A stretch of 64,000 bases of DNA from Simplicillium sp. C3G150-2 (GCA_022702485.1 JAJIYY010000004.1:3658001-3722000); one strand, 5' to 3'; numbered from the stretch's first letter, positions 42,769 to 54,012 are shown. The notes: a model not told the origin generated them from the sequence alone. Translations and numbers: made by a program.

Positions 42769-44579
42769 GGTTCTATGCTTCTGGCGATGGGCTGAAGCAA
42801 GTAATGTTCGCACTGCAAAATAGAACTGTATGCTATCCCAGGGATGCCGAGACTGGATGTGAGATGAAGACGTGTAAGCGCCTTTCTGCGAACTAGAAGA
42901 CGGAGAGAATATATAGTTTTCATCGTACTGGACTGCATTTAGACTTCCCGTACTGCTGCAATGGAACTCTGCAATTTGCACTTCCACACAGCCATGGTAC
43001 ACTGACCCGACTTTCCGTTTTTGGAGTGCCAACGCGAGAAGCTCTCTTTTCTTAGTGCACCCCATTGGCTCGGTAGCGGGCGAAGCCCCGCCGCTAAGGC
43101 TCATACTTGGCCGGTGTTTCCGTTGCTGATGGCTGTCAGCAGGGTCTCCAGCCGCTCTATTGGTCGCCGGAGGAGAGCCATTGGTTGCATCTCAGCAGCC
43201 CCTCGCACTGGCTGGCCCGATTTGGATTCTGAAAATATTAGGAGACCAAGCATGAGCAATGACTTCTTTAGGTTGCTACTGTCATCCTGACAAACGCACA
43301 TGTCACATGCGTCATTTGGAGACGAAATTCTCGAAGACTCTTGAAAATCTGGAATTTTGGGATGATTCAGAGAATTAAAGTTACTTCAAATCCTGGGAAC
43401 TTGCCTCAGTCCAGTACTTCGGCACTGAAGCCGCCCATAATACGAGGCTACCGCAGCCAAGGTTGCCTCACTTGCCGGAAGAGAAAAGCCAAGTGCAGTG
43501 TGTGGCTAGCCACATGAAACATTTCGACGAGGCACGAGAGCTAATGGAATCGATAAGATGAGAAACGACCGATATGTGAGCGATGCGAAAGAGGATCTCC
43601 CACCTGGGCGGATGCTTGGATATGAGAAATGTTGCTCTGAAGAGTTCCAGCCTCAATCACTCAAAAATGAGAACATTTTCGCGGTCAACACGATCTAAAT
43701 CTCCAAAGACAGGGATTGGCGTATGTTTTGCCGATAGAGACGACAGAATAGTCATTTAGCGCTGAGGAATACCAGCGGACTTCCAACAATTGCCCGGCGC
43801 ATCCTAGCTGTATCGCTGCGGGTAGCATACACCCACTTGAGCTGAAAGCTGCCTCAGATCACACCCTAGATAGGAAGGATACAGTAGGAAATGTCCAAAC
43901 CCCAGGGATTTCCAATTTCAGAGCACCTGTTGGACATTGGAGTCCATCATTGGAGTAGGCGAGACGCCAGGCATTTGTGAAGCATGAACTGCAGTTCAAG
44001 AGATTGCGGTGTATCAGATGCGACAGCCAAACAACGCAGAGCCGCAAGAGTTCGACATTCGTGTTGCTGCTAAACACAGTGCCTGGTTTCATTTAATTGG
44101 AGCGCTTACGAGTAATAACGATTACCACGTGGGGAATGACGATCTGCGAGAATTTGCTGGCCTGCGCGAATATGGCGGTGGGCGGAAATGCAGCAGCCAC
44201 ACACAGCAGGACGGCGTAGGGGGCAAATACGACACGTATGAGAGATTAAAAAAACAGAGTAACTTCAGGAGAGTGAATTTTCATTGGCTGCTTTATCTGG
44301 ATTTTTCTGGTTATTCTTTTTACTTTTAATTTTGGGTTTGCTATAGCCATTTAAATTATCTATAGCCTGCTGTGGCTCGTCGTACCTCCAGCAATTTGCC
44401 CCCCCACTTCTGATGGGTGATAATAAAACGTCTCGTCTCCAGCTCAATTTCTTGGCTTTTCCTTTGCCCCTCCATTTCCAGATTGCGCCAACCTTGCATC
44501 GACAAACACCTTTCCAACTTCACTACTCGCCTCATCTTTCTGTTATTTCTCAATCTCTCCTACTCTCAATTCGTGCAAA
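42769..44579. other. Divergent intergenic region
   Basis: 1.8 kb between the coiled-coil gene and the UDP-glucose 4-epimerase gene. The leftmost 340 bp extend the coiled-coil frame, so a longer N-terminus cannot be excluded. CT-rich sequence lies just before the epimerase ATG. Nothing else is supported. Confidence 0.45.
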
Positions 44580-45891
44580 ATGGCTGTTGGAACCGTCCTC
44601 GTCACTGGGTAAGCTCATCGAGCGTCTGGAAATCCTCAAGACTCCCGAACGCGTTCTAACCCCGCCCTCTGCAGTGGCACTGGCTACATTGGCTCCTTCA
44701 CCACTCTTACCCTCCTCGAGAATGGCTACGACGTCGTCATTGTCGACAGCCTGTACAATTCTTTCGAAAATGTCCTCGACCGAATTGAGAAAATCTGCGG
44801 ACGACGTCCTACTTTCTACAAGCTCGACATCACCGACGAGAGCGCTCTCGATAATGTCTTCTCCAAGCACCCTGAGATTGACAGCGTCATTCACTTCGCT
44901 GCTCTGAAGGTATGAATATGACGTGCCATGATGAATCTGGTACAGCCACTTGACACAGAACTAACGCATTTACTGCACATAGGCTGTTGGCGAATCTGGC
45001 GAGATCCCTCTCGAGTACTACCGCGTCAACGTCGGTGGCAGCATTTCTCTTCTCCGTTCCATGACAAAGCACAATGTTTCCAACATCGTCTTCTCCTCTT
45101 CTGCCACCGTCTACGGCGATGCCACGCGCTTCGAGAATATGATTCCCATCCCAGAACACTGCCCCATTCGCCCCACAAACACCTACGGCCGTACCAAGTC
45201 TACCATTGAGGATGTCATTACCGACCATGTCAACGCCCAGCGCGCCAACTTGAAGAAGGAAGGCAAGGAATTCGAACAGTGGAACGGGGCTCTTCTCCGA
45301 TACTTCAACCCTTGCGGCTCGCATCCTACTGGTATTATGGGTGAAGACCCTCAAGGTGTTCCCTACAACCTGCTCCCCCTGCTTGGTCAGGTAGCCACTG
45401 GCAAGCGTGAGAAGCTTTTGGTATTTGGAGACGGTAAGTACAGCGACCTCGCGAAATTCCTTGATCGATTCTAACGCATTGTAGACTACTCATCCCGCGA
45501 TGGCACCGCTATCCGCGACTACATCCACGTCCTCGACCTCGCCCGTGGCCACTTGGTTGCCCTCAACTACCTCCGCGAGAAGAAGCCTGGAGTCAAGGCC
45601 TGGAACTTGGGCTCTGGACGCGGCAGCACTGTTTTTGAGATCATCAAGGCTTTCAGCAAAGTCGTCGGCCGTGATTTGCCCTACGAAGTCGTAGGCCGCC
45701 GCCAGGGTGATGTCCTAGATTTGACTGCCAACCCTGCCTTGGCCAACAAGGAACTCGAGTGGAAGACCGAGTTGACCATGGAACAGGCCTGCGATGACTT
45801 GTGGCGCTGGGTCAGCAACAACCCTCAAGGCTACCGCCAGGAGCCTCCGGCGGAGCTGTTGAACGCTGTTCCAGCACCCAAGACGGCTTAA
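44580..45891 (+). CDS. UDP-glucose 4-epimerase
   Basis: Interconverts UDP-glucose and UDP-galactose with bound NAD+ in the Leloir pathway; in filamentous fungi it also supplies UDP-galactose for galactofuranose and galactosaminogalactan. Four exons (44580-44608, 44675-44909, 44983-45433, 45485-45891) give 373 aa, a normal length. The extended-SDR cofactor motif GGTGYIG (residues 10-16) is split by the first intron. The active-site region has SSSATVYG and YGRTK (Tyr156, Lys160), and the substrate-binding segment RYFNPCGSHP is present. The first exon encodes only nine full codons. Unlike yeast Gal10 there is no C-terminal mutarotase domain. Galactose-type substrate is inferred from the family; the gene could act on N-acetylated sugars as well. 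Confidence 0.95.
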
Positions 45892-46102
45892 ATACAACGA
45901 CATGATATTGGGGCGAAGTAACCAGAAGGATAAGGATTCAGCTAAAAACAAAATGTTTCATGAACCTGATTGGATGAAGATACAGCATGCAGCATATAGA
46001 CTTCAAGACTTGCAGAATAATAATAGAACAAAAAGCGTGTGTTACGAATACTACCAATGCTTAAGTTAAATCAAGTTATGTGCGTTGTGTGAGCATAATC
46101 GA

Positions 46103-47271
46103 TTAGTCGATCTTGATGAGAAGCTTGCCCTGGGTGCCTCTGCTTTCAATGTCATCGTGGGCCTCCTTGGCCTTCTCCAGGGATCCATATGTCTTGTGAA
46201 TGAGGATCTTAAGTTCCTCGTTCTTGATCAAAGTAAAGAGTTCGGCACTGTATCGTTCGAGATCGCTGCGCTTGTTGATGTAGGGGAAGAGTCTAGGGCG
46301 AGACAACTTGATATTCTTTTCGCCGAGTCGGAGAATGTTGACAGGGTCGACGGCGCCGGACTATTGAACTAGGTTAGTGTTTTGCCAATTAACAACCCAG
46401 AGAGAGTCAATGATCTTACAGCGTTTCCGAAAGAAACGAGATTGCCCTTGAGAGCAATAATCTTCAACGCATCCTCGAAAGTAGCCTTGCCAATGCCGTC
46501 AAAGACAGCATCGACTCCGTGTCCGCCAGTGATTTCCTGGACCTTGGCAACAATGTCATCAGACTTGGAGTTGAGGAGATGCTCGCGCTTGACAGGGTAT
46601 TTGCCAAGGCCAGCGACGGTGTTCAGCTTCTCGTCCGTGCTAGCACTGGCAATGACCTTTGCACGCAGGCGACCCAGGATCTGCACCAACAAGCTGCCAA
46701 CACCACCAGCGGCAGCAGCCACGTATGTCCATTGATCGGGCTGCACATCAGCAGCTTCGTGAACAAGGGTCAAAGCAGTCAAGCCCTGCAAGAAAGACGC
46801 GACGGCAACATCGGTGTCCACGCCATCGGGAATGGCAATGACGTCCTTAGCTGCTACGGCAGTGTATTGGGCATATGTAGCCTCGGCCATGTAAACTACT
46901 CTGGCGCCATCTGCAAACTTGCCCTTGACTGTGGGGTGGGAGGCGACGACATGGCCAGCGGCTTCACGACCTAGGATGAGTGGGAAGTCGGTCTTGTAGA
47001 GTCCCGTGCGGAAATAGGTGTCGATGTAGTTGACGCCAGCGAATTCGTTGCGGACAAGAACCTGGTCGTCTTTCAACTGGGGGACTGGAGCTTCGGAAAC
47101 CTTGAGCACATCGGATGGGCCGTTCTCGGTGATCTGGACGACCTTCTGGGACGCGGGAATGGGAGCCATTTTGCGGGCAAACTGGGTGACGGTTGTGGAG
47201 AAAGAAGCTCTGGGTGTTGGTTTGGTTAGATGCGATGTAAACTGTGTAACTCGTGGGAGAAAACGGGACAT
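46103..47271 (-). CDS. ZTA1: Quinone oxidoreductase, zeta-crystallin type
   Basis: NADPH-dependent reductase of the medium-chain dehydrogenase superfamily, without zinc, similar to yeast Zta1, which reduces quinones and enals in oxidative stress. Two exons (47271-46420 and 46360-46103) joined by a 59-nt intron give 369 aa. The first 34 residues (MSRFLPRVTQFTSHLTKPT then RASFSTTV) look like a mitochondrial presequence; a second Met at residue 35 (MAPIPASQKVVQITENG) could start a cytosolic form. The core shows NYIDTYFRTGLY, GREAAGHV and the cofactor motif AAAGGVGSLLVQ. The C-terminal exon begins SGAVDPVNILRLGEKNI, normal for the family. The two possible starts suggest dual targeting, which is inference. 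Confidence 0.92.
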
Positions 47272-47667
47272 AAGGAAGTGCCAAAGAAAGCTGAAGATTT
47301 TGAGCTTGTGTTTGTCGTTGAAAGAGAGGGGGAGAAGTGGTGGTTTTATTTGCGAAACGGTGATGTAATTCCGTTAGTGGAACGCTAAACAGCTGCGACA
47401 AGCTCTAGTGGGGGAGGGGTAAATGGGATTTTGGTGGTGCAATTGCTCCATCGGATGATGGGGCTCGGATACTATTTACTGGAGCTGCAGACTTGGATTA
47501 ATAATTAAACCAGGACATACGTACAATCCAAATGTAAATGGAAAGGCGTGCTGAGTTACCAATGCTGCATTGTGACGGAATTAGGATATGTCTGAGGTTA
47601 AGCCGCCCGGATTGACACGGAGATAAATGGTTTTGTAAATTACTCCATGTGGCATGGCTGACACTAC
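47272..47667. other. Intergenic region
   Basis: 396 bp between two minus-strand genes, serving as promoter of the quinone oxidoreductase and 3' flank of the hydrolase. Nothing further is seen. Confidence 0.5.
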
Positions 47668-48573
47668 CTAGTCTTTAAGGAAGCTAAGGATGGCTTCGGT
47701 CGTGGCGTCGGGGACTTCTTCTGGGATATAATGGCCAGAATCAACAGCATAGCCTTGCACGGTTATCTTTGGATCTGTGACTGCCTGCCATTCCTTGACG
47801 GCGTCGAAGCACTTCTCAATAACACCCTTCTTGCCCCAGAGCACTAGCAATGGACACTGGATGAGTCTTGCATTCTCCAAGTCCGACTTCTGCTCCTCCA
47901 TGTCCAGAGACGCACTTGCGCGGTAGTCGTTACACATACCGTGGACAGTGTCCATGTCCGACAAACACTTCTCGTATGCATCGTAACACCGCTTGTCGAA
48001 GATGGATACTGAGTCTCCCTGTCGTGCCCCCATGTACATCTTGGTGAATTGCTCTGCACTATTCACAATCGCCGTCTCCGGTAGCGGCGCAGCCTGGATC
48101 AAGAAAAACCAGTGGAAGTACGCTTTGGCGAACTGGAAATTGGTATAGTTGTACATGGCCAGCGTGGGACAGATGTCCAGCAAGATGGTCTTTTTGACTC
48201 TGTGAGGGTGGTCGACGCAGAGCTTATGCGCGATTCTGGCACCGCGATCGTGAGCGCAGACGTAGAATGACTGGTCCTTGTAGCCGAGCTGGTCCATCAG
48301 TGCGATGCAGTCGCGAGCCATGGCACTTTTGGCATATGATTCTACGCCTGGCGGCTTGGACGATTCACCATAGCCGCGAATATCGGGGATGATCACGTTG
48401 TATGTCTTGATAAGCTGAGGTGCGACCAGGTGCCAGATGTGATGAGTCTGGGGAAAGCCGTGCAGCAGAAGCAGCGGAGGAAGATTTGGAGATGTCGGAG
48501 ACTGAACTCCAGCAATGGTTACCGGCGGCTCCGATTGCGTTTGGATGGAGAATGGGGTGAAATTGTCAAACAT
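47668..48573 (-). CDS. Alpha/beta hydrolase, epoxide hydrolase/dehalogenase type
   Basis: A 301-aa single-exon alpha/beta hydrolase. The oxyanion segment LLLHGFPQTHHIWH (HGFP at 38-41) and the nucleophile elbow CAHDRGARIAHK, with Asp109 in the serine position, place it with epoxide hydrolases and haloacetate/fluoroacetate dehalogenases. RGYGESSKP follows strand 4, as in that group. The catalytic His is in SGHYIPEE (His281). The real substrate is unknown: Asp-nucleophile enzymes in fungi are often annotated as haloacetate dehalogenases but may open epoxides. No signal peptide is present, so it is probably cytosolic. The start is the only ATG ahead of the hydrolase core. Confidence 0.9.
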   Translation of the reverse strand: MFDNFTPFSIQTQSEPPVTIAGVQSPTSPNLPPLLLLHGFPQTHHIWHLVAPQLIKTYNVIIPDIRGYGESSKPPGVESYAKSAMARDCIALMDQLGYKDQSFYVCAHDRGARIAHKLCVDHPHRVKKTILLDICPTLAMYNYTNFQFAKAYFHWFFLIQAAPLPETAIVNSAEQFTKMYMGARQGDSVSIFDKRCYDAYEKCLSDMDTVHGMCNDYRASASLDMEEQKSDLENARLIQCPLLVLWGKKGVIEKCFDAVKEWQAVTDPKITVQGYAVDSGHYIPEEVPDATTEAILSFLKD

Positions 48574-49081
48574 GATGGCTTCAATGTACGATACAACGAA
48601 TGAGAGATGAGCCTCTCAGTTACTTCTCCAGCGCAATAATCAAGCACTAAAAGGCTCTCGTCTCGGCTATCAAGTCACGCCTGTTGATGACGAGGTGCAT
48701 ACAAGGCGCGGGGTTTAGCCTGGTTGCCGATGTTGGGGCACTAAACTTGGGCTGTTGCTGCGCTCTTGCTTGGCGTTAGTGGAGGGCGGGTTCTGAAAGT
48801 TGGTGTCAGATTCGGGGTTCTACCCGCTGAGGAGGGGAGCTGGAGACATCCTCCAAGCTGCTGCTCGTCCACCACAGTGAGGTGGCCCAGGCGCTAGCAA
48901 GATATGAATGGAAGCGAAGCTTACGGCGGAGGTCTACAGCCCTTTGCTACAGTCATTGCCGTAATCGGTAACAATTGGCGAGAGATTGGCAGGGGGCAGG
49001 GGACAAGAGCCGTCTTTGCCAGAATAGAACAAATTGGCTAATTTCTCTTCATAATCTCTCCATGTTTCTCATCGCTCGCTT
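48574..49081. other. Divergent intergenic region
   Basis: About 500 bp between the hydrolase and tannase genes, acting as the promoter region for both. No specific element was recognised. Confidence 0.5.
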
Positions 49082-50755
49082 ATGAAAGTTGAAACCAACA
49101 AGGCAGATTATTCTGTGATGGCATGGACCATGATGCTTTTTGCAGCGACAGTAGCGCTCGTTGCCTCAGCGCGCGGCAGTGCTAACTTTGAGCAACGGTG
49201 CCTGGAATTTGTACCGGAGCACATTGTCGCCAACTCTACGCGTACGGCTCTTGAATTTGTCGCCAAGGGCACAACACTCCAGTTTCCGGACAATGTCGCA
49301 TCCTGTGGACGGCCGTCACAAAAGGCCGGCGCAGATATTTGCAGAATAGCCCTTCATATAAAAACTTCCCAACGTTCTGAAATCACCTTTGAACTATGGC
49401 TCCCTGAGCAGTGGAAAGGTGAGAGGTTCCTCGGCACAGGTAACGGCGGAATTGATGGGTGTAAGTTAGCTGGCAGTCTTAACAATGGGATAATGCATTT
49501 GCTTAACAATTTAGGTGTAAAATATGAAGATATGGCGTATGGGGTAGAACACGGCTTCGCATCCATGGGCACAAACAATGGCCATAACGGCACCACTGGC
49601 GTCGAATTCTACCACAACCCAGACATTCTTCAGGACTATGCCTACCGCAGCCTGCACACTGGCTCCGTTTCAGGCAAAAGACTGGTCAAGGAATTCTATT
49701 ACAAGCCCGCGGCTCGCTCGTATTATATCGGCTGCTCGCTTGGTGGGCGCATGGGAGTCAAAGCCGCTGAGCAGTTCCCAGACGATTTTGACGGCATCGT
49801 GGCTGGATGCCCTGCTGTCGATTTCAACCACCTCCAAGGCCAGAGGGCCATGTTCTACCCTATTACTGGACCAGTTGGATCGACAGACTTTATTAGTGAT
49901 GATCTATGGAAGGGTTTGATCCACGACGAAGTGCTGCGACAATGCGATTTGATTGATGGCGTCAAGGATGGAATAATAGAAGTTGCCAATCGCTGCCACT
50001 TCATCCCCGAGACGCTCCTCTGTCGTCCATTTTCCGAGCCAGATACGTGTCTGAATTGGAACCAAGTTCAACAGCTCAAGAAGATTTATGCTCCTTACAC
50101 TTTCCCGAATGGAACGCTCATCTATCCTCGTATGAACCCTGGCAATGAGATCTTTGCAGTCCAAAAACTGCTCGCTGGCGAACCATTCTCTTATTCACAG
50201 GATTGGTTCCGTTACGTTGTTTTGAACGACCCCAAATGGGACGCAATCAATTACAACTCTACCTTGGCAGCTCTAGCTGATAAGCAGAATCCATTCAATA
50301 TTAGAACCTGGCCTGATTCGCTGCCAGAGTTCAAGGCGAGAGGCGGCAAGATGATTTCTTACCATGGTGGGCAGGACAACCAAATCACTGCATTCAATAC
50401 CGAGAGATTTTGGGACAAAATGGTCTCGAATGATCGAGACTTGCATGACTACTTTCGATTCTTTCGAATCTCGGGCATGTACCACTGCAATCAAGGACCT
50501 GGTGCCTGGGTTTTTGGCCAGGGGGGTGGCGCGGCATCCACGGGTATACCATTTGATCCTGAGCATAATGTCCTAGCGACGGTTGTGGCGTGGGTAGAAC
50601 GTGGAAAGCCCCCAGAAACAATGACTGGAACCAAGTATGTTAATGACACCGTCCAATTGGGGGTTGACTTTACGCGGAAGCATTGCCTGTATCCTAAGTC
50701 TCAAACGTTTATTGGTGGCGATCACAAGGATCCTAATAGCTGGCGATGTGTGTAG
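49082..50755 (+). CDS. Tannase/feruloyl esterase family protein
   Basis: Secreted esterase that would cleave gallate or ferulate esters of plant phenolics. A 54-nt intron (49461-49514, GTAAGT to TTTAG with a CTTAAC branch site) has no stop and is a multiple of three, so the gene looks like one frame; spliced, it encodes 539 aa and restores a family-like segment (GIDGCVKYEDMAYG). Family features are GTNNGHNGT, the serine elbow IGCSLGGRMG (Cys-Ser, residues 200-201 spliced), the Asp in GGQDNQITAF and the His-Cys pair in MYHCNQGPG; paired CS and HC cysteines are typical of tannases. A hydrophobic signal peptide lies at MAWTMMLFAATVALVASA; translation may begin there (49118) rather than 12 codons upstream. 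Confidence 0.9.
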   Translation: MKVETNKADYSVMAWTMMLFAATVALVASARGSANFEQRCLEFVPEHIVANSTRTALEFVAKGTTLQFPDNVASCGRPSQKAGADICRIALHIKTSQRSEITFELWLPEQWKGERFLGTGNGGIDGCKLAGSLNNGIMHLLNNLGVKYEDMAYGVEHGFASMGTNNGHNGTTGVEFYHNPDILQDYAYRSLHTGSVSGKRLVKEFYYKPAARSYYIGCSLGGRMGVKAAEQFPDDFDGIVAGCPAVDFNHLQGQRAMFYPITGPVGSTDFISDDLWKGLIHDEVLRQCDLIDGVKDGIIEVANRCHFIPETLLCRPFSEPDTCLNWNQVQQLKKIYAPYTFPNGTLIYPRMNPGNEIFAVQKLLAGEPFSYSQDWFRYVVLNDPKWDAINYNSTLAALADKQNPFNIRTWPDSLPEFKARGGKMISYHGGQDNQITAFNTERFWDKMVSNDRDLHDYFRFFRISGMYHCNQGPGAWVFGQGGGAASTGIPFDPEHNVLATVVAWVERGKPPETMTGTKYVNDTVQLGVDFTRKHCLYPKSQTFIGGDHKDPNSWRCV

Positions 50756-51082
50756 TGTCTTTAAACACAAAAGACAAATTAAAAAAGCTACAAAACAACA
50801 GAAGGATCTATTTGCGTTGAAGCAACTGATTAAAATGCTTTCTCAGCTGTGGTCATATGATGTGTTCAAAGCTCAGCTGCACGCGCTATTCCAGGGCTGA
50901 TTCGTGTTATTCCCAACTTGGCTTCGCCATCGCTGGTTCGCCTCGCTTTTGTGGTCAACAAACAGCCTCGTTGAGCTTGTGGCGCATGAGGAGGCAACAG
51001 ATGCAAAACGTATTTACTCTGCTAGATCCTCCAACGTAGCTCTTCTTGGAATGGTTGCCTATGTCGTGCATCTGCAGTTACA
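50756..51082. other. Intergenic region
   Basis: 327 bp between tannase and the first membrane-protein gene, with no supported element. Confidence 0.5.
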
Positions 51083-51704
51083 ATGCGAATCCGATCCCTA
51101 TCTCCGTCTAGAACGCGTCTAGATAGTGAAGCCATCGCCTTCGCAGCCTTAACTTTTAGGGTTATCCTCGGAGTAATTTGTCTCATATATCTATCTATTC
51201 TCGGAACTCAGTATTTCGACTACAGAAAGGTTCCCCAGCCGCTGCTGGATGCTGTGCCGCACTGCGATGATTTTCTGAGAGGTATTCGCTTTATTTTTGG
51301 CGGAGTATGTTCAGTTGTGCATGCACAACTCGATTCAAAATCAATACCGTCCGGAATACTAAGCACTGGAAAATTAGGCTGCGGTTTATCTGATTTGGGC
51401 CGTGATAGGTTTGATACTTACGATGGCATCGCGCATCGCGGCCCTCAAATTGGACTCATTGTGGTTTAACGTCACCAAAGTCATAGATGTTGTGTTTGTG
51501 TCGTTGATGATTATTGGCATCATTTTGCGCAGTAGACTCTTGCCATGGAATGACGCCCCTTGCAAAGTGGCAAACCTACGTCGACATTCCTCTAAGGAAC
51601 TGGATCTGTTTCTCTGGATGAATACTGGTTCTTCGTTTCAGCAAGCCGCAATCAGCTGCTCGGCCGCTATAGCCCTTCAGCGTTTTACAATTGCATTATT
51701 GTGA
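51083..51704 (+). CDS. Multi-spanning membrane protein, member A of a local pair
   Basis: Two exons (51083-51304 and 51378-51704) joined by a 73-nt intron with an ATACTAAG branch site give about 182 aa. Four or five hydrophobic segments are visible: RVILGVICLIYLSILG, a stretch around FLRGIRFIFGG, AVYLIWAVIGLILTMA, VIDVVFVSLMIIGIIL and the C-terminal QQAAISCSAAIALQRF. After the fourth comes LPWNDAPC, matching IPWHLSVC in the gene at 53213; the two proteins align over most of their length and are diverged paralogues. The 3' end is uncertain: a donor just before the TGA could splice to 51761 and add a few residues. The function is unknown; the layout suggests a small integral membrane protein without catalytic motifs. 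Confidence 0.6.
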
Positions 51705-51769
51705 GATTTAATTCTTAACACTTCATATATACGGAGTTGGATTTGTTTGCTGATACACAGAACAGGATC

Positions 51770-52613
51770 ATGTTTGGCATCGTGACTGGTACGGAATTCT
51801 GGTACTTTCAGAGGACGTATGGGGTACTAACGAGGCTCCGGTACGTCTCAAAACCCGGGTTATTCCTGTGGCCACTCTGGATTTTTCTCGCTCTGTGTAA
51901 ATGGACGAGCCTTTGTTATCGCCATACTCGAAGCAAATGGCTCACCAAGCAGCAACTCTCGGGCCGTCGCCGCTTATCGTTCGACATTGTCCAGCGTATA
52001 GTTGTCGTTGGAGAATTGCATTACTACGATTTGCACAATCTGAGATATTCGTCCCGTGCACTGGGGCTGATATTCTTGGGAGATGAACCAAAGGAAACTC
52101 TGCGCAAACTCCAAGCGAGAAGTTGCGGCCGCTTGGAGCGGACGAACTGTAACGCCTGCGAGTTGCCAATGTGCCATGTAAGTGGTGTTATGTATTGTCA
52201 TGCTTGGAGTAATATTGACACCCCCTTAGGACTGCAAAGCTAGAAACTCCGACAATCTTAGCTTTCTCTGGGAACTTTTACATGTACACTGTTTGCCTTA
52301 CTGTTCGAAGCACAAGCCACAACGGCGGCAGGTCAGCGACGAGTGCCGGCTACATGGTCCCCTAGCCCGAGATTCCACTGGTTCTCTAAATATTTTGGAT
52401 AACTGCCGACTCTGTTGGCACTCCGAGCCGTCGCGCAATGAGATACGCAACATGGGAATTCAAGGTACTACGCTTGCACGCTGCCGCAGTCGTGCACTGG
52501 CTTCGTATGGAAAGCCTCGATGTACGGTATGCGATGCGTCTCTGTTGAAATGGCAGCGCAAGTGGTTCTGTCCCTGCGGAGATCGTTGCTGGCGGGAGCA
52601 AGTGCACCGCTGA
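51770..52613 (+). CDS. Cysteine-rich, putatively zinc-binding protein
   Basis: Two exons (51770-52177 and 52230-52613) with a 52-nt intron give 263 aa. The N-terminal half starts MFGIVTGTEFWYFQRTYG and has one hydrophobic stretch (GLFLWPLWIFLALC). The C-terminal half carries spaced Cys/His groups: NCNACELPMCH-DC across the splice, HCLPYCSKH, NCRLCWH, and a final CTVCD with CPCGDRC. The pattern suggests two or more zinc-binding modules like those in some uncharacterised fungal proteins, but matches no named finger I know. The start is uncertain: it may instead be joined to the upstream membrane gene by alternative splicing. It lies between two related membrane-protein genes on the same strand. 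Confidence 0.5.
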
Positions 52614-53212
52614 TCCTTATATTGACACGGTCGGTACAAGGATGTAAAAGTGTTGGAATCTGCATGGTGGCTGCGGGAGGTGTCATGGCATCCAGCTTAG
52701 AAGCGACTTGATGGCGCCATCTCGGGGAAAGAAAATGTTAAGAGTCAGTGTAAACTGGGAAGCTCGCTGCTCGGGGCGGAGGCAGAGTGCTGTTGTATTA
52801 AAATGTAAAATCCAGAATGGATTGATCCAGCAAACAAGCATTGCGCATATGTAATTTTAATTTTTTTTTTTTTTGCGCGAGTTAACACGATGACACTGGG
52901 CGCTGGGACAAGGTACGGCTTAAAATAAATAAACATGAACAAGGTCAAAGGTCGCATGAGCTCCCAATTCGACGGCACAGCGCGTGGGCATGGGAGCTCG
53001 AGCGAAGGTATCTCAGCCGCAGGACTGAATTGGGCACAAGTTTCCGTTTGTTTTATTTGTGAGCCGTGAGCCTCCTGAAATTATCGTGCACGGATATTGC
53101 AGCTGAAAACTCAATATAAGTTGCAGGTATGTCCCACCGCTGAATTAGTATCAGAGGGCGATCTGAAATTGATCCTGTTGCACACGGTCTCCTTGATATT
53201 CGTAATCTCGCC
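52614..53212. other. Intergenic region
   Basis: 600 bp with a T-run near 52860 and no supported gene; 5' flank of the membrane protein at 53213. Confidence 0.5.
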
Positions 53213-54012
53213 ATGTTTTGTCATTGGCTGCGACTTTTCACGCTTATAGGGCTCCTCTGGAGTTCTATCAGCGTAAGAACATACCAGGGCTACAAAGCGA
53301 TGCCCAAAGATGTTGCCCACCGAATCCCTCACACCAAAGAGCTCTCTGCCGGAAGCTTGCTGGTCGCCATAGCTGTATGTGGTGCCTTTTTTGCTGCAAG
53401 GCATCAACTAACCATGTGCCAGGCAATCTTGGACGCCGTTTGGATACTATTGGCTCTTGTGCTTTTAAACGGAGGAAGCAAGAAAGGCCAATTCGCGAGG
53501 GGACTTAACAAAAAAGTAGCGGTGATTTGGTTGCTAGACCTAGCATTTTGCGCGATGCTGGCTGGCGGGGTGTATCTCCAGAGCAAGTTCATCCCTTGGC
53601 ATCTTTCAGTATGTAAACAACCGCAAACCTGGCTTCAGTCACCAGATGGGTACAATTTCTTCGTGGAGATAAGTTACTGGCTGCCTGATGACAGACGCCA
53701 TCGTATTGCAGATCGGTCAGCCGAGGGGTTATGTCGCAACATGGTGTTGGCGCAAGGGGCTGCAATTGCCGCAATGTAAGCCATGATTTTGATTGCAACT
53801 AGTTGATGACAACTTGCTAACCAGTTATGTGTAGGGCATTTCATATCATCTCTATTTGCATCGAAGCGATCGAGCGAGCTTGCGTTATGGCCAGGACAGA
53901 CAATGTCTTCCTTGGAAATACGGGTAGCAACGAACCTGAGATCATGAACATTAACGAGACTACGAATAACGTCCAAGAGAAGTCAGAGATTAACCGCACG
54001 AATGCCATATAG
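53213..54012 (+). CDS. Multi-spanning membrane protein, member B of a local pair
   Basis: Two exons (53213-53775 and 53835-54012) joined by a 59-nt intron with a GCTAAC branch point give 246 aa. Hydrophobic segments are RLFTLIGLLWSSISV, SLLVAIAVCGAFFAA, AILDAVWILLALVLL, VIWLLDLAFCAMLAGGVYL and, across the splice, GAAIAAMAFHIISICIEAI. The C-terminal 50 residues are polar, rich in Asn, Glu and Thr. The motif IPWHLSVC after the fourth segment and the order of segments match the protein at 51083, so these are paralogues. No family name or enzymatic motif is recognised. The splice is well supported because it restores a membrane helix that the unspliced frame would cut short. Confidence 0.65.
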
